Of a stretch of DNA of 64,000 nt, positions 49,387 to 60,832 are shown in pieces. The stretch is taken from assembly GCA_028690035.1 (NCBI GenBank), contig JAQVCA010000004.1, positions 1 through 64,000 on the forward strand, in the 5' to 3' direction. Position 1 is the stretch's first letter. Each line of letters opens with the position of its first letter. The stretch comes from Comamonas sp. (GTDB lineage: Bacteria > Pseudomonadota > Gammaproteobacteria > Burkholderiales > Burkholderiaceae_C). A program made the translations under genes and the position numbers. The notes under the pieces were generated by a model. The model worked only from the letters and a program-made list of their open reading frames with translations, was not told where the DNA came from and searched no databases.

Positions 49387-49901
49387 GGCGCTGGCTCCTG
49401 CATGGCAGGGGCCGATAGCGCTGTCGGCAGGCCAGCGCTGCGCTGACGCAGCGCATAGCCAAACAGACGCTGCAATTCGGCGCGCACCGCTTGGCGCAGC
49501 GGCTCTGAGCTGGCGCTGACAAATTGCTTGCGGCTGAATTCGGCACGCAGGCGCACCACGTAGGCCGACCCGGCAGGCAGCTGCGCGGCAAAGTCGTTGG
49601 CCACGGCATACACCTGACGGCGCAGCAGATGGCGCGTCACCGAGCGGCGCGCCCAGCGTTTAGGCACCAGCGGGCCCAGCCAGAGGCTGTCGCTGGCACG
49701 GATGCCCCCCGCAACGACAAACAGGGCCTGCGGCATGGCGCCGGGCCCTGAGGTGTCTTGGCAAAGCGGGGCAACAGGAGTCGGTGCTGCGCCAGACGCT
49801 GCGGTCAACGCTAGGCGGTGCAGCACAAAATGCGGCGTGCGCGCGCACACGCCTCCTGCCATCACCGCCTGAAACTGTGCACGCGTTTTCAGCCGCTGCA
49901 T
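49383..49901 (-). CDS. rnpA: Ribonuclease P protein component
   Basis: RnpA is the protein subunit of RNase P, which matures tRNA 5' ends. The signature appears as KRWARRSVTRHLLRRQVY. At 172 residues it is longer than the usual 110-130; a Pro/Ala-rich stretch of about 30 residues sits between the N-terminal strand (FVLHRLAL) and LGPLVPKR. ATG at 49901 begins MQRLKTRAQFQAV. It overlaps yidD by 4 bp and follows rpmH by 83 bp. Confidence 0.93.
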   Translation of the reverse strand: MQRLKTRAQFQAVMAGGVCARTPHFVLHRLALTAASGAAPTPVAPLCQDTSGPGAMPQALFVVAGGIRASDSLWLGPLVPKRWARRSVTRHLLRRQVYAVANDFAAQLPAGSAYVVRLRAEFSRKQFVSASSEPLRQAVRAELQRLFGYALRQRSAGLPTALSAPAMQEPAP

Positions 49902-49984
49902 GGTTGCTGTTGCCTGCGCGGGCGCAGACAAGAAAACCGGGGAAATGGAAAGGAACGGAGCCAGGCGTTAGCCAAGCTGTCGCC

Positions 49985-50119
49985 TTAGACGGCCAAGCGC
50001 TTGCGGCCCTTGGCGCGGCGTGCGTTGATCACGGCACGGCCACCTTTGGTCTTCATGCGCACCAGGAAACCATGGGTGCGAGCGCGGCGGATTTTGGAGG
50101 GCTGGTAAGTGCGTTTCAT
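49985..50119 (-). CDS. rpmH: 50S ribosomal protein L34
   Basis: This 44-residue basic protein reads [20 protein letters not shown] through to KGRKRLAV, the complete L34. It is the first gene of the minus-strand block rpmH-rnpA-yidD-yidC that leaves the origin. It has a well-formed promoter at 50200-50228. Confidence 0.98.
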   Translation of the reverse strand: MKRTYQPSKIRRARTHGFLVRMKTKGGRAVINARRAKGRKRLAV

Positions 50120-50199
50120 GATGCAGTTCCTTGAAAAAGTTCAGTTATTTGGTTGGCAGACAGGCCAGATCACCCTGAACACATTCAGGGAAACCCGCG

Positions 50200-50228
50200 A
50201 TTATCTCAGTGTTGGGCATTGGTTGCAA
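50200..50228 (-). promoter_or_regulatory. Promoter of rpmH
   Basis: On the minus strand TTGCAA (50223-50228) and GATAAT (50200-50205) are separated by exactly 17 bp. The transcript would begin near 50193 with a perfect hairpin CCCTGAA/TTCAGGG (50173-50190). Confidence 0.65.
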
Positions 50229-50324
50229 TCAACTTGCAAATTTCGTCCACAATACGCCTCCTTTTGCGCTGCGCGGCAGCCCCTGGCATGCCCTACGGCA
50301 ACGCCACGGCAGGCACAGGCGGAT

Positions 50325-50353
50325 TTGTGGATAACTTCTTGAAAAGCTACAAT
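50325..50353 (+). promoter_or_regulatory. Promoter of dnaA with overlapping DnaA box
   Basis: TTGTGG (50325-50330) and TACAAT (50348-50353) are 17 bp apart. The perfect DnaA box at 50326-50334 covers the -35 element, and a second box (50376-50384) lies just past the start point. This arrangement suggests that DnaA represses its own gene. Confidence 0.6.
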
Positions 50354-50404
50354 CTGCCCCTTTTGCCCCTTCCTTCTATCCACATTGTGAGCAGTACACC
50401 CCCC

Positions 50405-51859
50405 ATGACCGAGGAGTCCCTCCATAACGCAGGCCAAGGTCTGTGGCTGGCCTGCGTTGAACAGCTCAGTCAGGATTTGCCCGAGCAGCAGTTCAACACC
50501 TGGATCAAGCCCCTGACCGCGACGGTGGCGGAAGACTTTTCCAAGGTCACGGTCTATGTGGCCAATCGCTTCAAGCTCGATTGGATCCGCGCCCAGTACG
50601 CCGGGCGCATTGCTGCATTGCTGGAAGCGCTCTATGGCCAGAGCGTCACGCTGGAGCTGGCCATTGCCCAGCGCGAAACGGTCACGCGCACCTATGTGCG
50701 CCCCTCGGCGGGGGCGGCGGCCGCTACGTCGCCCGCCACAGCGCTGGGCGGCGGCCCGGCCCATCAGCACCCGGCGGCGCACCACCACTCAGCCCCTGAG
50801 CCCGTGGCGGTGGTTGAGCAGGCGCAGGTGCCGGTGTTTCGCACCCGATTGAATCCGGCGCTGACCTTCGACACGCTGGTCGAAGGCTCGGCCAACCGCA
50901 TGGCCCGCGCTGCGGCATTGCATGTGGCCGGGGCGCCGGGGCAGCTGTACAACCCCCTGTTTATTTACGGCGGCGTGGGCCTGGGGAAAACCCACCTGAT
51001 GCACGCTGTGGGCAACAAGCTGATTGCCGACCGGCCCGAGGCCAAGGTGCTCTACATCCACGCCGAGCAATTCATCTCGGACGTGGTCAAGGCCTACCAG
51101 CGCAAGACCTTTGATGAGTTCAAGCACTACTACCACTCGCTGGATTTGCTGCTCATCGACGACGTGCAGTTCATCGCCAACAAAGACCGCACGCAGGAAG
51201 AATTTTTCAACGCTTTTGAGGCGCTGCTGGCCAAGAAGAGCCACATCGTCATGACCAGCGACACCTACCCCAAGGGTCTGGCCAACATCCATGAACGCCT
51301 GGTCTCGCGTTTCGACTCCGGCCTGACGGTGGCCATTGAGCCGCCGGAGCTGGAAATGCGTGTGGCCATTCTGATCAACAAGGCGCGCGCCGAGAACGCC
51401 GAGATGCCCGAAGAAGTCGCCTTCTTTGTGGCCAAAAACGTGCGCTCCAACGTGCGTGAGCTGGAGGGTGCGCTGCGCAAAATTTTGGCGTACTCGCGCT
51501 TCAACCAGAAGGAAGTCTCCATCCAGTTGGCGCGCGAGGCGCTGCGCGATCTGCTCAGCATCCAAAACCGCCAGATCAGCGTGGAAAACATCCAAAAAAC
51601 CGTGGCCGATTACTACAAGATCAAAGTCGCGGACATGTACAGCAAAAAGCGCCCGGCCAGCATTGCGCGCCCGCGCCAGATTGCCATGTACCTGGCCAAA
51701 GAGCTGACGCAAAAAAGCCTGCCCGAAATCGGGGAACTGTTTGGCGGGCGCGACCACACCACGGTGCTGCACGCGGTGCGCAAAATTGCCGCCGAGCGCC
51801 TGCAGCTGACCGAGCTCAACCAACAACTGCACGTGCTGGAGCAAACGCTCAAGGGCTAA
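50405..51859 (+). CDS. dnaA: Chromosomal replication initiator protein DnaA
   Basis: DnaA binds oriC boxes and opens the origin. The 484-residue protein has domain I ([20 protein letters not shown]) and a Pro/Ala/His-rich linker (about 90-150). The AAA+ domain follows ([27 protein letters not shown]), then the DNA-binding domain IV ([29 protein letters not shown]). ATG at 50405 gives the canonical N-terminus; longer frames run into the origin region. Confidence 0.99.
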   Translation: MTEESLHNAGQGLWLACVEQLSQDLPEQQFNTWIKPLTATVAEDFSKVTVYVANRFKLDWIRAQYAGRIAALLEALYGQSVTLELAIAQRETVTRTYVRPSAGAAAATSPATALGGGPAHQHPAAHHHSAPEPVAVVEQAQVPVFRTRLNPALTFDTLVEGSANRMARAAALHVAGAPGQLYNPLFIYGGVGLGKTHLMHAVGNKLIADRPEAKVLYIHAEQFISDVVKAYQRKTFDEFKHYYHSLDLLLIDDVQFIANKDRTQEEFFNAFEALLAKKSHIVMTSDTYPKGLANIHERLVSRFDSGLTVAIEPPELEMRVAILINKARAENAEMPEEVAFFVAKNVRSNVRELEGALRKILAYSRFNQKEVSIQLAREALRDLLSIQNRQISVENIQKTVADYYKIKVADMYSKKRPASIARPRQIAMYLAKELTQKSLPEIGELFGGRDHTTVLHAVRKIAAERLQLTELNQQLHVLEQTLKG

Positions 51860-51949
51860 GCGCCCGGTCTGGAGCGCTCTGGCATCGCGGCAAAATCCAT
51901 TCTTTCAGCGATCAACGACCAACGATCACGCACCCCACCTGAGGCAGAC

Positions 51950-53071
51950 ATGATTCTTTTCAAAACCACCCAAGATAAAGTGCTGGCCGTACTGCAATCG
52001 GTGTGCGGCATTGTGGAGCGGCGCCACACCATGCCCATTTTGGCCAACGTGCTGGTGCACAAGGTGGGCAACGCCGTGCAGCTGACCACCAGCGATCTGG
52101 AAATCCAGATCCGCACCACCGCCGAGCTGGGCGGTGATGAAGGCGACTTTGCCACCACCGTGGGCGCGCGCAAGCTCATCGACATCCTGAAAACCATGCC
52201 GGGCGATCAGACCGTGGCCTTGGAATCGCAACAGGACAAGCTGATTTTGAAAGGCGGCAAAAGCCGCTTCACCCTGCAGTCGCTGCCCGCGCCGGACTTT
52301 CCGCTGGTGCAGGAAGCGCCCAACTTTGGCCCCCTGTTCAGCGTGCCGCAAAAAACGCTCAAAGACCTGATGCAGCAGGTCTCGTTTGCCATGGCGGTGC
52401 AGGACATTCGCTATTACCTCAACGGCATTTTGTTTGTCGCCGAAGGCAGCACCCTGAGTTTGGTGGCCACCGACGGCCACCGCCTGGCCTGGGCCAGCGC
52501 GCAGCTGGATGTGGAAGTGGCCAGCAAGCAAGAAGTGATCCTGCCGCGCAAGACCGTGCTGGAGCTGCAGCGCCTGCTCTCGGACAGCAGCGGCGACAAC
52601 GCGCCGCGCATCGGCCTGCAATTTGCCAGCAACCAGGCCAAGTTCAGCTTTGGTGGCATGGAGTTCGTGAGCAAACTGGTCGAGGGCAAATTCCCCGACT
52701 ACCAGCGCGTCATCCCCCAGAACCACCACCGCACCATCGTGCTGGGCCGCGCGCCACTGCTGGCCAGCCTGCAGCGCACCGCCATCATGACCAGCGACAA
52801 ATTCAAGGGCGTGAGCCTGACGCTGGCGCCCGGCAGCCTGCGCGTGGCCAGCAACAACGCCGAGCAAGAAGAAGCCACCGACGAGCTGGATGTGGCCTAC
52901 GACGGCCCGGACATCCACATTGGCTTCAACGTTGGCTACCTGATCGACGTGCTGGCCAATATGGGCCAGGAGATGGTGCAGATCAACCTGCTGGACAGCA
53001 ACAGCTCGGCCTTGATCACCGTGCCCGGCAACGACAACTTCAAGTACGTGGTCATGCCCATGCGCATTTGA
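51950..53071 (+). CDS. dnaN: DNA polymerase III sliding clamp (beta subunit)
   Basis: The 373-residue clamp has three similar domains that form a ring as a dimer. It begins MILFKTTQDKVLAVLQSVCG. Typical segments are RRHTMPILANVLV, LVATDGHRLAWAS and the end NFKYVVMPMRI. It lies 90 bp after dnaA, in the standard dnaA-dnaN-gyrB order. Confidence 0.99.
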   Translation: MILFKTTQDKVLAVLQSVCGIVERRHTMPILANVLVHKVGNAVQLTTSDLEIQIRTTAELGGDEGDFATTVGARKLIDILKTMPGDQTVALESQQDKLILKGGKSRFTLQSLPAPDFPLVQEAPNFGPLFSVPQKTLKDLMQQVSFAMAVQDIRYYLNGILFVAEGSTLSLVATDGHRLAWASAQLDVEVASKQEVILPRKTVLELQRLLSDSSGDNAPRIGLQFASNQAKFSFGGMEFVSKLVEGKFPDYQRVIPQNHHRTIVLGRAPLLASLQRTAIMTSDKFKGVSLTLAPGSLRVASNNAEQEEATDELDVAYDGPDIHIGFNVGYLIDVLANMGQEMVQINLLDSNSSALITVPGNDNFKYVVMPMRI

Positions 53072-53083
53072 CGCATAAAAAAC

Positions 53084-53172
53084 CATAGCTGCCAGCGCTT
53101 GCTGGCATTTGTTTTTACATAGTTTTTACGATAAAACGTATATATAGCAAGCGCGAAAGCTCTTTTATATAT
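53084..53172. repeat. Dispersed palindrome copy 11, between dnaN and gyrB
   Basis: TAGCTGCCAGCGCTTGCTGGC forms a 6-bp hairpin (53091-53106) with a T-run, a good dnaN terminator. The right end is AGCAAGCGCGAAAGCTCTTTTA. The AT-rich middle (53118-53150) could hold the gyrB promoter. Confidence 0.65.
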
Positions 53173-53174
53173 AG

Positions 53175-55772
<2,598 letters not shown>

Positions 55773-55783
55773 TTTCTTCAAAA

Positions 55784-55845
55784 ATTAGAGCTGCTAGCGC
55801 TTGCCAGATAAGGCTTGGAGCCACAAAAGGCTCCAAGCTTTTTTT
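55784..55845. repeat. Dispersed palindrome copy 12 with gyrB terminator
   Basis: The left end AGAGCTGCTAGCGCTTGCCAGATAA is intact. The right end has been replaced by a 10-bp hairpin GCTTGGAGCC/GGCTCCAAGC with a 6-nt loop and seven T (55813-55845). It separates gyrB from the convergent YqhA gene. Confidence 0.75.
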
Positions 55846-55860
55846 CAGCGTTGTGTCGCT

Positions 55861-56487
55861 TTAATGGTGCCCCGCATGGCTGCTGTGAATCAGCTTGTCG
55901 GTATAGGCAATGGCCAGGGCACTGAACAAGAAGGCCACGTGGATGATGGTTTGCCACATCAGCACTTTGGCGTCGGAGTTGCCCGCGTTGATGAAGGTCT
56001 TGAGCAGGTGGATGGAGCTGATGCCAATGATCGACAGCGCCAGCTTGACCTTGAGCACCGAGGCGTTGACGTGGTCCAGCCATTCGGGCTGATCGGGGTG
56101 GCTGTCCAGGCCCAGGCGGCTCACAAAGGTTTCGTAGCCGCCCACGATCACCATGATCAGCAGGTTGGAGATCATGACCACATCGATCAGCGCCAGCACG
56201 ACCAGCATGATGATGGTTTCATTCAGGCCCGTCAGCGGCCTGTCGGGTGTGTAGCCAATGTTGTTGACCAACGCTTGCAAGTCAGCCTGGTTGCCAAAGG
56301 CCGCACCAATCAGGTGCCACAACTCGACCAGAAAGAGCCAGACGTACACGCCTTGCGCGGCAATCAGCCCCAGGTAGAGCGGCAGCTGCAGCCAGCGGCT
56401 GGCAAAAATCAGACTGGGCAGGGGGCGCATGGGCGACGCAGCAGGTGTGCCTGCGGGTGACTTGGGAGAGGGGTCTGAGGAGGCCAT
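55861..56487 (-). CDS. YqhA family (UPF0114) membrane protein
   Basis: This is a 208-residue protein with four transmembrane helices. The family segments [40 protein letters not shown] and [18 protein letters not shown] are clear. The function of UPF0114 is unknown. An internal start at 56430 would remove the charged 19-residue N-terminus. It is convergent with gyrB and divergent from the antiporter gene. Confidence 0.88.
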   Translation of the reverse strand: MASSDPSPKSPAGTPAASPMRPLPSLIFASRWLQLPLYLGLIAAQGVYVWLFLVELWHLIGAAFGNQADLQALVNNIGYTPDRPLTGLNETIIMLVVLALIDVVMISNLLIMVIVGGYETFVSRLGLDSHPDQPEWLDHVNASVLKVKLALSIIGISSIHLLKTFINAGNSDAKVLMWQTIIHVAFLFSALAIAYTDKLIHSSHAGHH

Positions 56488-56629
56488 AAAGGGTAGAGAT
56501 CAATGGGTTGCAGAACCTGCACGCAAAGGCGGCAGGGCGGCGATTCTAGGGACATCTTGTGTCCGGCACTGGTAAAAAACGCAGAGGTCCAGCCCACCCA
56601 CCCGGCATGGCAAAGCCCGCACTGTGGGG

Positions 56630-56658
56630 GCGTTGCAACGCTGGACGCTCTCTATAAT
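56630..56658 (+). promoter_or_regulatory. Promoter and palindrome upstream of the antiporter leader
   Basis: A perfect TATAAT lies at 56653-56658. Upstream is TTGCAA (56633-56638), 14 bp away, within a perfect 12-bp palindrome GCGTTGCAACGC (56630-56641). The spacing is short for a -35, so the palindrome may be an operator instead. The transcript would start near 56664. Confidence 0.55.
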
Positions 56659-56662
56659 CGCC

Positions 56663-56739
56663 CGCTGGGTGGCACGCCATAGGGGCATGCCAGGACAGCA
56701 GCGAAGGTCGGGCCGCCTCGCTGCTTTTTTACGTCCTGC
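56663..56739 (+). promoter_or_regulatory. Riboswitch-like attenuator leader of the Na+/H+ antiporter gene
   Basis: About 75 nt between the promoter and the start codon. A hairpin TGGCA-GCC/GGC-TGCCA (56670-56692) is closed by CGCTG/CAGCG (56663-56667 with 56699-56703). The second strand of that closing stem is also the left arm of an intrinsic terminator (56698-56704 with 56718-56724, six T). The two folds exclude each other. CAGGAC (56691-56696) can also pair with GTCCTG just before the ATG. The ligand is unknown. Confidence 0.6.
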
Positions 56740-58008
56740 ATGTCTATGTTTCCTGTCCCCATGGAATGGATCGCCGCATCCGTTTTTGCTATCGCCCTCG
56801 TCCACACTTTTGCCGCCAAGCAGCTCGAGCGCCTGTCCCACCGTTTTCCCCGCCACGCCGGACTGTTTCACCTGCTGGGTGAGGTTGAGGTGGTGTTTGG
56901 CTTTTGGGCGATGGTGCTGATCGTGCTCATGGCCCTGACCTCGGGCAGCCATGCGGCCCTGCACTACGCCGAAACGCGCAATTACACCGAGCCGCTGTTT
57001 GTGTTTGTGGTGATGGTGATTGCCGCCTCCAAGCCCGTGCTGGCCACGGTGGTGTCGTGGGTGAACGGCATCGCCCGGCTCATGCCCCTGCCCACGCCAT
57101 TGGCCACCGCCTGGCTGGGTCTGGCAGGCGTGCCGCTGCTGGGCTCACTGATCACCGAACCGGCCGCCATGACGATTGCGGCTCTGATGCTGGGCACACA
57201 GATTTTTCGTCCCCATGTCCCCGAAGGGCTGAAGTACCTGGCGCTGGGTGTGCTGTTTGTGAACATCTCGATCGGTGGCACGCTGACTTCCTACGCCGCA
57301 CCCCCGGTGCTGATGGTGGCCAGCACCTGGCAGTGGGACAGCGTCTTCATGTTCACCACCTTCGGCTGGAAGGCTGCGCTGGCCGTGCTCACCAACGCCA
57401 GCGTGGCCTGCTTTTTGCTGCGCACGCACCTGCGCCCCACTTTGCCAGGCAACGAAGATTTGCCCGCTCCGGCGCGCGTGCCGCTGGCCGTGGTCGTGGT
57501 GCATCTGGCGCTGCTGGCCGGGGTGGTGCTGTGCGCCCACCATCCGGTGATTTTTCTGGGGCTATTTTTGCTGTTTCTGGGCTTTACCCAGGCCTATGAA
57601 CAGCACCAAAGCCCGCTCATCCTGAAAGAAGCACTGCTGGTGGGCTTTTTCCTGGCCGGTCTGGTAGTGCTGGGCGGCATGCAGCAGTGGTGGTTGCAGC
57701 CGGTGGTGGCGGGCCTGGAGCCGCTGGCCCTGTTTGCGGGTGCGGTGGGCCTGACGGCCATCACCGACAACGCGGCGCTGACGTATCTGGGCTCTTTGAT
57801 CGTGGGCATTTCCGACGAGGCCAAGTACATGCTGGTGGCCGGTGCGGTCGCTGGTGGCGGTTTGACCGTGATTGCCAACGCACCCAATCCTGCGGGGGTG
57901 GCTTTGCTCAAACGCGGCTTTGCCGATGAAACGGTGGGCGCTGCTGGGCTGCTGCTGGGGGCTTTGGCCCCGACGGTGGTGGCCATGGCAGCATTCATGC
58001 TGCTTTGA
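56740..58008 (+). CDS. Putative Na+/H+ antiporter
   Basis: This is a 422-residue membrane protein with about 11-12 helices. It fits the putative Na+/H+ antiporter family known in betaproteobacteria (DUF1504 type). Conserved polar membrane motifs are SLITEPAAMTIAALML, SIGGTLTSYAAPPVLM, AITDNAALTYLG and VIANAPNPAGVALLKR. The TDNAALTYLG and NAPNPAG blocks resemble ion-binding broken helices of ion transporters. ATG at 56740 has no clear ribosome site; a second ATG is two codons later. A structured leader precedes it. Confidence 0.8.
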   Translation: MSMFPVPMEWIAASVFAIALVHTFAAKQLERLSHRFPRHAGLFHLLGEVEVVFGFWAMVLIVLMALTSGSHAALHYAETRNYTEPLFVFVVMVIAASKPVLATVVSWVNGIARLMPLPTPLATAWLGLAGVPLLGSLITEPAAMTIAALMLGTQIFRPHVPEGLKYLALGVLFVNISIGGTLTSYAAPPVLMVASTWQWDSVFMFTTFGWKAALAVLTNASVACFLLRTHLRPTLPGNEDLPAPARVPLAVVVVHLALLAGVVLCAHHPVIFLGLFLLFLGFTQAYEQHQSPLILKEALLVGFFLAGLVVLGGMQQWWLQPVVAGLEPLALFAGAVGLTAITDNAALTYLGSLIVGISDEAKYMLVAGAVAGGGLTVIANAPNPAGVALLKRGFADETVGAAGLLLGALAPTVVAMAAFMLL

Positions 58009-58033
58009 CTGTGCCCCTGGAACCCACAGCCGC

Positions 58034-59185
58034 TCAACCGACAAAGCGCCCGCTGTTGCCCAGCACGCCCAGGTCGATATAGCGCGAGCCCACAAACGGG
58101 GGCTGGCCGCCGTAGTCCACGACAAAGCCGCCCAGATCAAAATTGCGAATGCTGGCCAGCGCCGCGCGCAGGCGGATGGGGGCCGGGTCTTTGCCCACGC
58201 GGCGCAGGCCGTCAATGAGCACGCGGGCGTTGATGTAGGCCTCCAGGCTGGCCGACGAAAACTCTTGGTGGCCAATGGCGCGCATGGCCGCTTGGTAGTC
58301 GCGCACCACGGCGCTCTTGCCCTTGTCCGGGTCGGGCACGATGGTGGTCACGGCCACACCGCTGGCCGCCCCGTCCAGCTTCAGCCCGTGCAGGGTCACA
58401 CTCAGGCCTGCGATCAGCACACCGGGCAGCTGTTGTTTGATGCCGCGCACCATGTCCAGCGAAGGCGTGCCCGCCGTGGCCAGCAGCACGGCCGAGGGAC
58501 GTGCCTGCTTGAGCACTTGCAGCACCTGGGCCTGGTTGTCGCCGCGCACATTCAGTGCCACTTCGGCGGCCATGCTGGCGTTGTTTTTTTGCATTTCGGC
58601 TATGGCCACTTGGTGCATTTCGCGGCCATAGCCGTTGTCCAGATACACCACAGCAATGCCCTTGAGGCCCATACCCACCAGGCGCTGCACCAGGCGCTGC
58701 ATCTCCTCGGTGTAGCCCGCGCGCACGTGGAACACATAGCGCTCGTCCTTGCGCAGCGAGGCAGCGCCGCTGATGGGCGCCACATGCGGGATGCCGGCGG
58801 TTTCGATCAGCGGGGTGATGGCGGTGTTGTTCGCCGTGCCCACGCAGGATAGAAAGGCCAGGGCACTGCCCTCTTGCAAAATTTTTTTCACATTGGCGAC
58901 GGTGCGCTCGGGCTCGTAGCCGTCATCGACCAGCGCCAGCTTGAGCTGGCGGCCATGCACCCCGCCCTGAGCGTTGACCTGGGCAAAAGCTGCACCCGCG
59001 CCCTGCTCGATGGCCTGACCAAATCCAGCCAGCGTGCCGGTCAGCGCCAGTGAGCTGGCGATGGTGATGCGCTGATCGGTCACGCCCGGTGCCGTCTCCT
59101 GGGCATGGCCGGTCATGGCCCAAGTGGGCACCGCCATGCCCATCGCCGCCTGGGTCAGACGGGAAATAAATCGACGACGCAGCAT
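58034..59185 (-). CDS. ABC transporter substrate-binding protein, LivK type
   Basis: This is a 383-residue periplasmic binding protein of the branched-chain amino acid family. It has an RRRF-containing, Tat-like signal peptide ending near GHAQ. The mature fold has ITIASSLALTGTLAGFGQAI, FAQVNAQGGVHGRQLKLALVD and TANNTAITPLIETAGIPHVAP. No LivFGHM genes are next to it, so it is an orphan receptor or serves a transporter elsewhere. The ligand is unknown. Confidence 0.9.
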   Translation of the reverse strand: MLRRRFISRLTQAAMGMAVPTWAMTGHAQETAPGVTDQRITIASSLALTGTLAGFGQAIEQGAGAAFAQVNAQGGVHGRQLKLALVDDGYEPERTVANVKKILQEGSALAFLSCVGTANNTAITPLIETAGIPHVAPISGAASLRKDERYVFHVRAGYTEEMQRLVQRLVGMGLKGIAVVYLDNGYGREMHQVAIAEMQKNNASMAAEVALNVRGDNQAQVLQVLKQARPSAVLLATAGTPSLDMVRGIKQQLPGVLIAGLSVTLHGLKLDGAASGVAVTTIVPDPDKGKSAVVRDYQAAMRAIGHQEFSSASLEAYINARVLIDGLRRVGKDPAPIRLRAALASIRNFDLGGFVVDYGGQPPFVGSRYIDLGVLGNSGRFVG

Positions 59186-59276
59186 GGTGTAGGGCCCTCC
59201 GGTAAATGCCTATAGTAGGCAGACGATTGTGCCCATTCTGCATAGAAAATGACAATTCATCCTCTCGGGGAAAGCC

Positions 59277-60767
59277 CTAGCGTGGGCGTGAACTGTCGTC
59301 CTGCGCCACCCAGTCCACCAAAGCATCCAGCGCCGGACGTGCGCTGCCCGCGTTGGCGTGGTTGATCAGTGCCACCAGCGCATAGCGCTGGCCGCTGGCC
59401 CCATCCACATACCCGGCCAGCGCATTGGCGTTGCGCAGCGAGCCGGTTTTCAAGTGCGCGTTGGCGCTGGCGCGGCTGCGCCGCAGCGTGCCATCCAGCC
59501 CAGCAATGGGCAGCGAAGACATGAACTCCGACATCACTGCCGAGCCCCAGGCCGTCTGCAGCATCTGCCCCAGGGCCTGGGCGCTGATGCTGGCCTCGCG
59601 GCTCAGGCCCGCGCCGTTGTCCACCTGCGGCACCGGCTCCTGTGGCCAGCGCTGCTGCCACCATTGGGCAATGGCCTGGCGCCCGGCGGCAAAGCTGCCT
59701 TCACCAGCGCGCTCTTTGCCCAGTGTGAGCAGCAGCTGCTGCGTCATCACGTTGTTGCTGTATTTGTTGATGTCGCGCACAACTTCGGCCAGCGCGGGCG
59801 AAACGCTTTCCCAGGCCGGTTGCAAATGTGTGGGCACCTGACCATCGCGCACCTGCCCGGTCAGCTGCCCGCCCAGGGCACGCCACATGCCTTCGATGGC
59901 GCGGTGGGCAAAGCGCTGTGGCTCGGCCAGCGCCACGGGCCAATTTTTATCGCCACAGCTGGCGGGGTAGGCACCACTCAGGCGCACCGCATCGGGCTGC
60001 GACCAGTCGGCCTGCAGGCTGGCGCGCCAATCGCCGCAGGCCGTGCCCGCCGGGGCCAGGGGCACGCTCTGGGGCAGGCGCACCCCCGCCAGCGGCAGCT
60101 CGTAGTGGATGCGTGCCACCCCGGCGGCCGGATCGGGCACAAAGCCCAGCACCTGGCTGTTGTAGTTGATGAGCAGCGCATCCGGCCCCACGTTGTAGGG
60201 GCGGTGCGGCTCGCCATCGAAGACCGCCGGATCGTGCGCCGCCAGAGCAAACGCGCTGCGATCGAGCACGATGTCGCCCACGATCACGCGCACGCCCAGG
60301 CCCTGCAGCCGCCCCAGCAGCAGCCACAGGCGCTCGGACACCAGCTTGGGATCGCCCACCCCCTGGATGTACACCGTGCCGCGAAAGGCACCGTCCTCAA
60401 TCACCCCGTCCAGATACACCGGCGTGCGCCAGGTGTAGGCCGGGCCCAACTGATCCAGCGCCGCGTAGGTGGTGACCAGCTTCATCACCGAGGCCGGATT
60501 GCGCTGCTCGCGGCTGCGCCAGGCCAGGCGCACCGGCTGGTGCGCATCCACCGGCGCGACGAACACCGACACCGCCTCGGACGGAATCTGCAGCCGCGCC
60601 AGCGCCGCCTGGACAGGCGCAGGCAGGCTCTGCGTGGCCGCAGGCGCAGTGGCCGCCGCCGCTACCGTCTGGGCCCCAACCCCCGGGGCCACCCCCAGTG
60701 CCAGACCACAGCCCAACCCCAGTCCCAGTCCCAGGCCCAGCGCATGAAAAAATCTTTGCATCGTCAT
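59277..60767 (-). CDS. dacB: D-alanyl-D-alanine carboxypeptidase/endopeptidase (PBP4)
   Basis: PBP4 trims peptidoglycan cross-links in the periplasm. The 496-residue protein has a signal peptide (a Gly/Leu repeat region then GVGAQ). The penicillin-binding motifs are SVMK (93-96, catalytic Ser), YSNN and KTGS. The middle holds the extra domains typical of class C PBPs. ATG at 60767 or 60761 both fit. It is divergent from tsaB. Confidence 0.95.
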   Translation of the reverse strand: MTMQRFFHALGLGLGLGLGCGLALGVAPGVGAQTVAAAATAPAATQSLPAPVQAALARLQIPSEAVSVFVAPVDAHQPVRLAWRSREQRNPASVMKLVTTYAALDQLGPAYTWRTPVYLDGVIEDGAFRGTVYIQGVGDPKLVSERLWLLLGRLQGLGVRVIVGDIVLDRSAFALAAHDPAVFDGEPHRPYNVGPDALLINYNSQVLGFVPDPAAGVARIHYELPLAGVRLPQSVPLAPAGTACGDWRASLQADWSQPDAVRLSGAYPASCGDKNWPVALAEPQRFAHRAIEGMWRALGGQLTGQVRDGQVPTHLQPAWESVSPALAEVVRDINKYSNNVMTQQLLLTLGKERAGEGSFAAGRQAIAQWWQQRWPQEPVPQVDNGAGLSREASISAQALGQMLQTAWGSAVMSEFMSSLPIAGLDGTLRRSRASANAHLKTGSLRNANALAGYVDGASGQRYALVALINHANAGSARPALDALVDWVAQDDSSRPR

Positions 60768-60832
60768 GGCGCGCAAGTGTAGAACGCCACCACGACCCCA
60801 GGCCGACAGCCCAGCGCCCATAATCCCCCCCT

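Larger units (their letters stand above)
50120..50404. other. Probable replication origin (oriC) region
   Basis: The 285-bp gap between divergent rpmH and dnaA. It has one perfect DnaA box (TTATCCACA, minus strand, 50326-50334), a one-mismatch box CTATCCACA at 50376-50384, and a weaker TCGTCCACA at 50243-50251. Two AT-rich patches lie between. Gene order and strand switch at this point fit an origin. The box number is low, so some origin parts may lie elsewhere. Confidence 0.65.
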
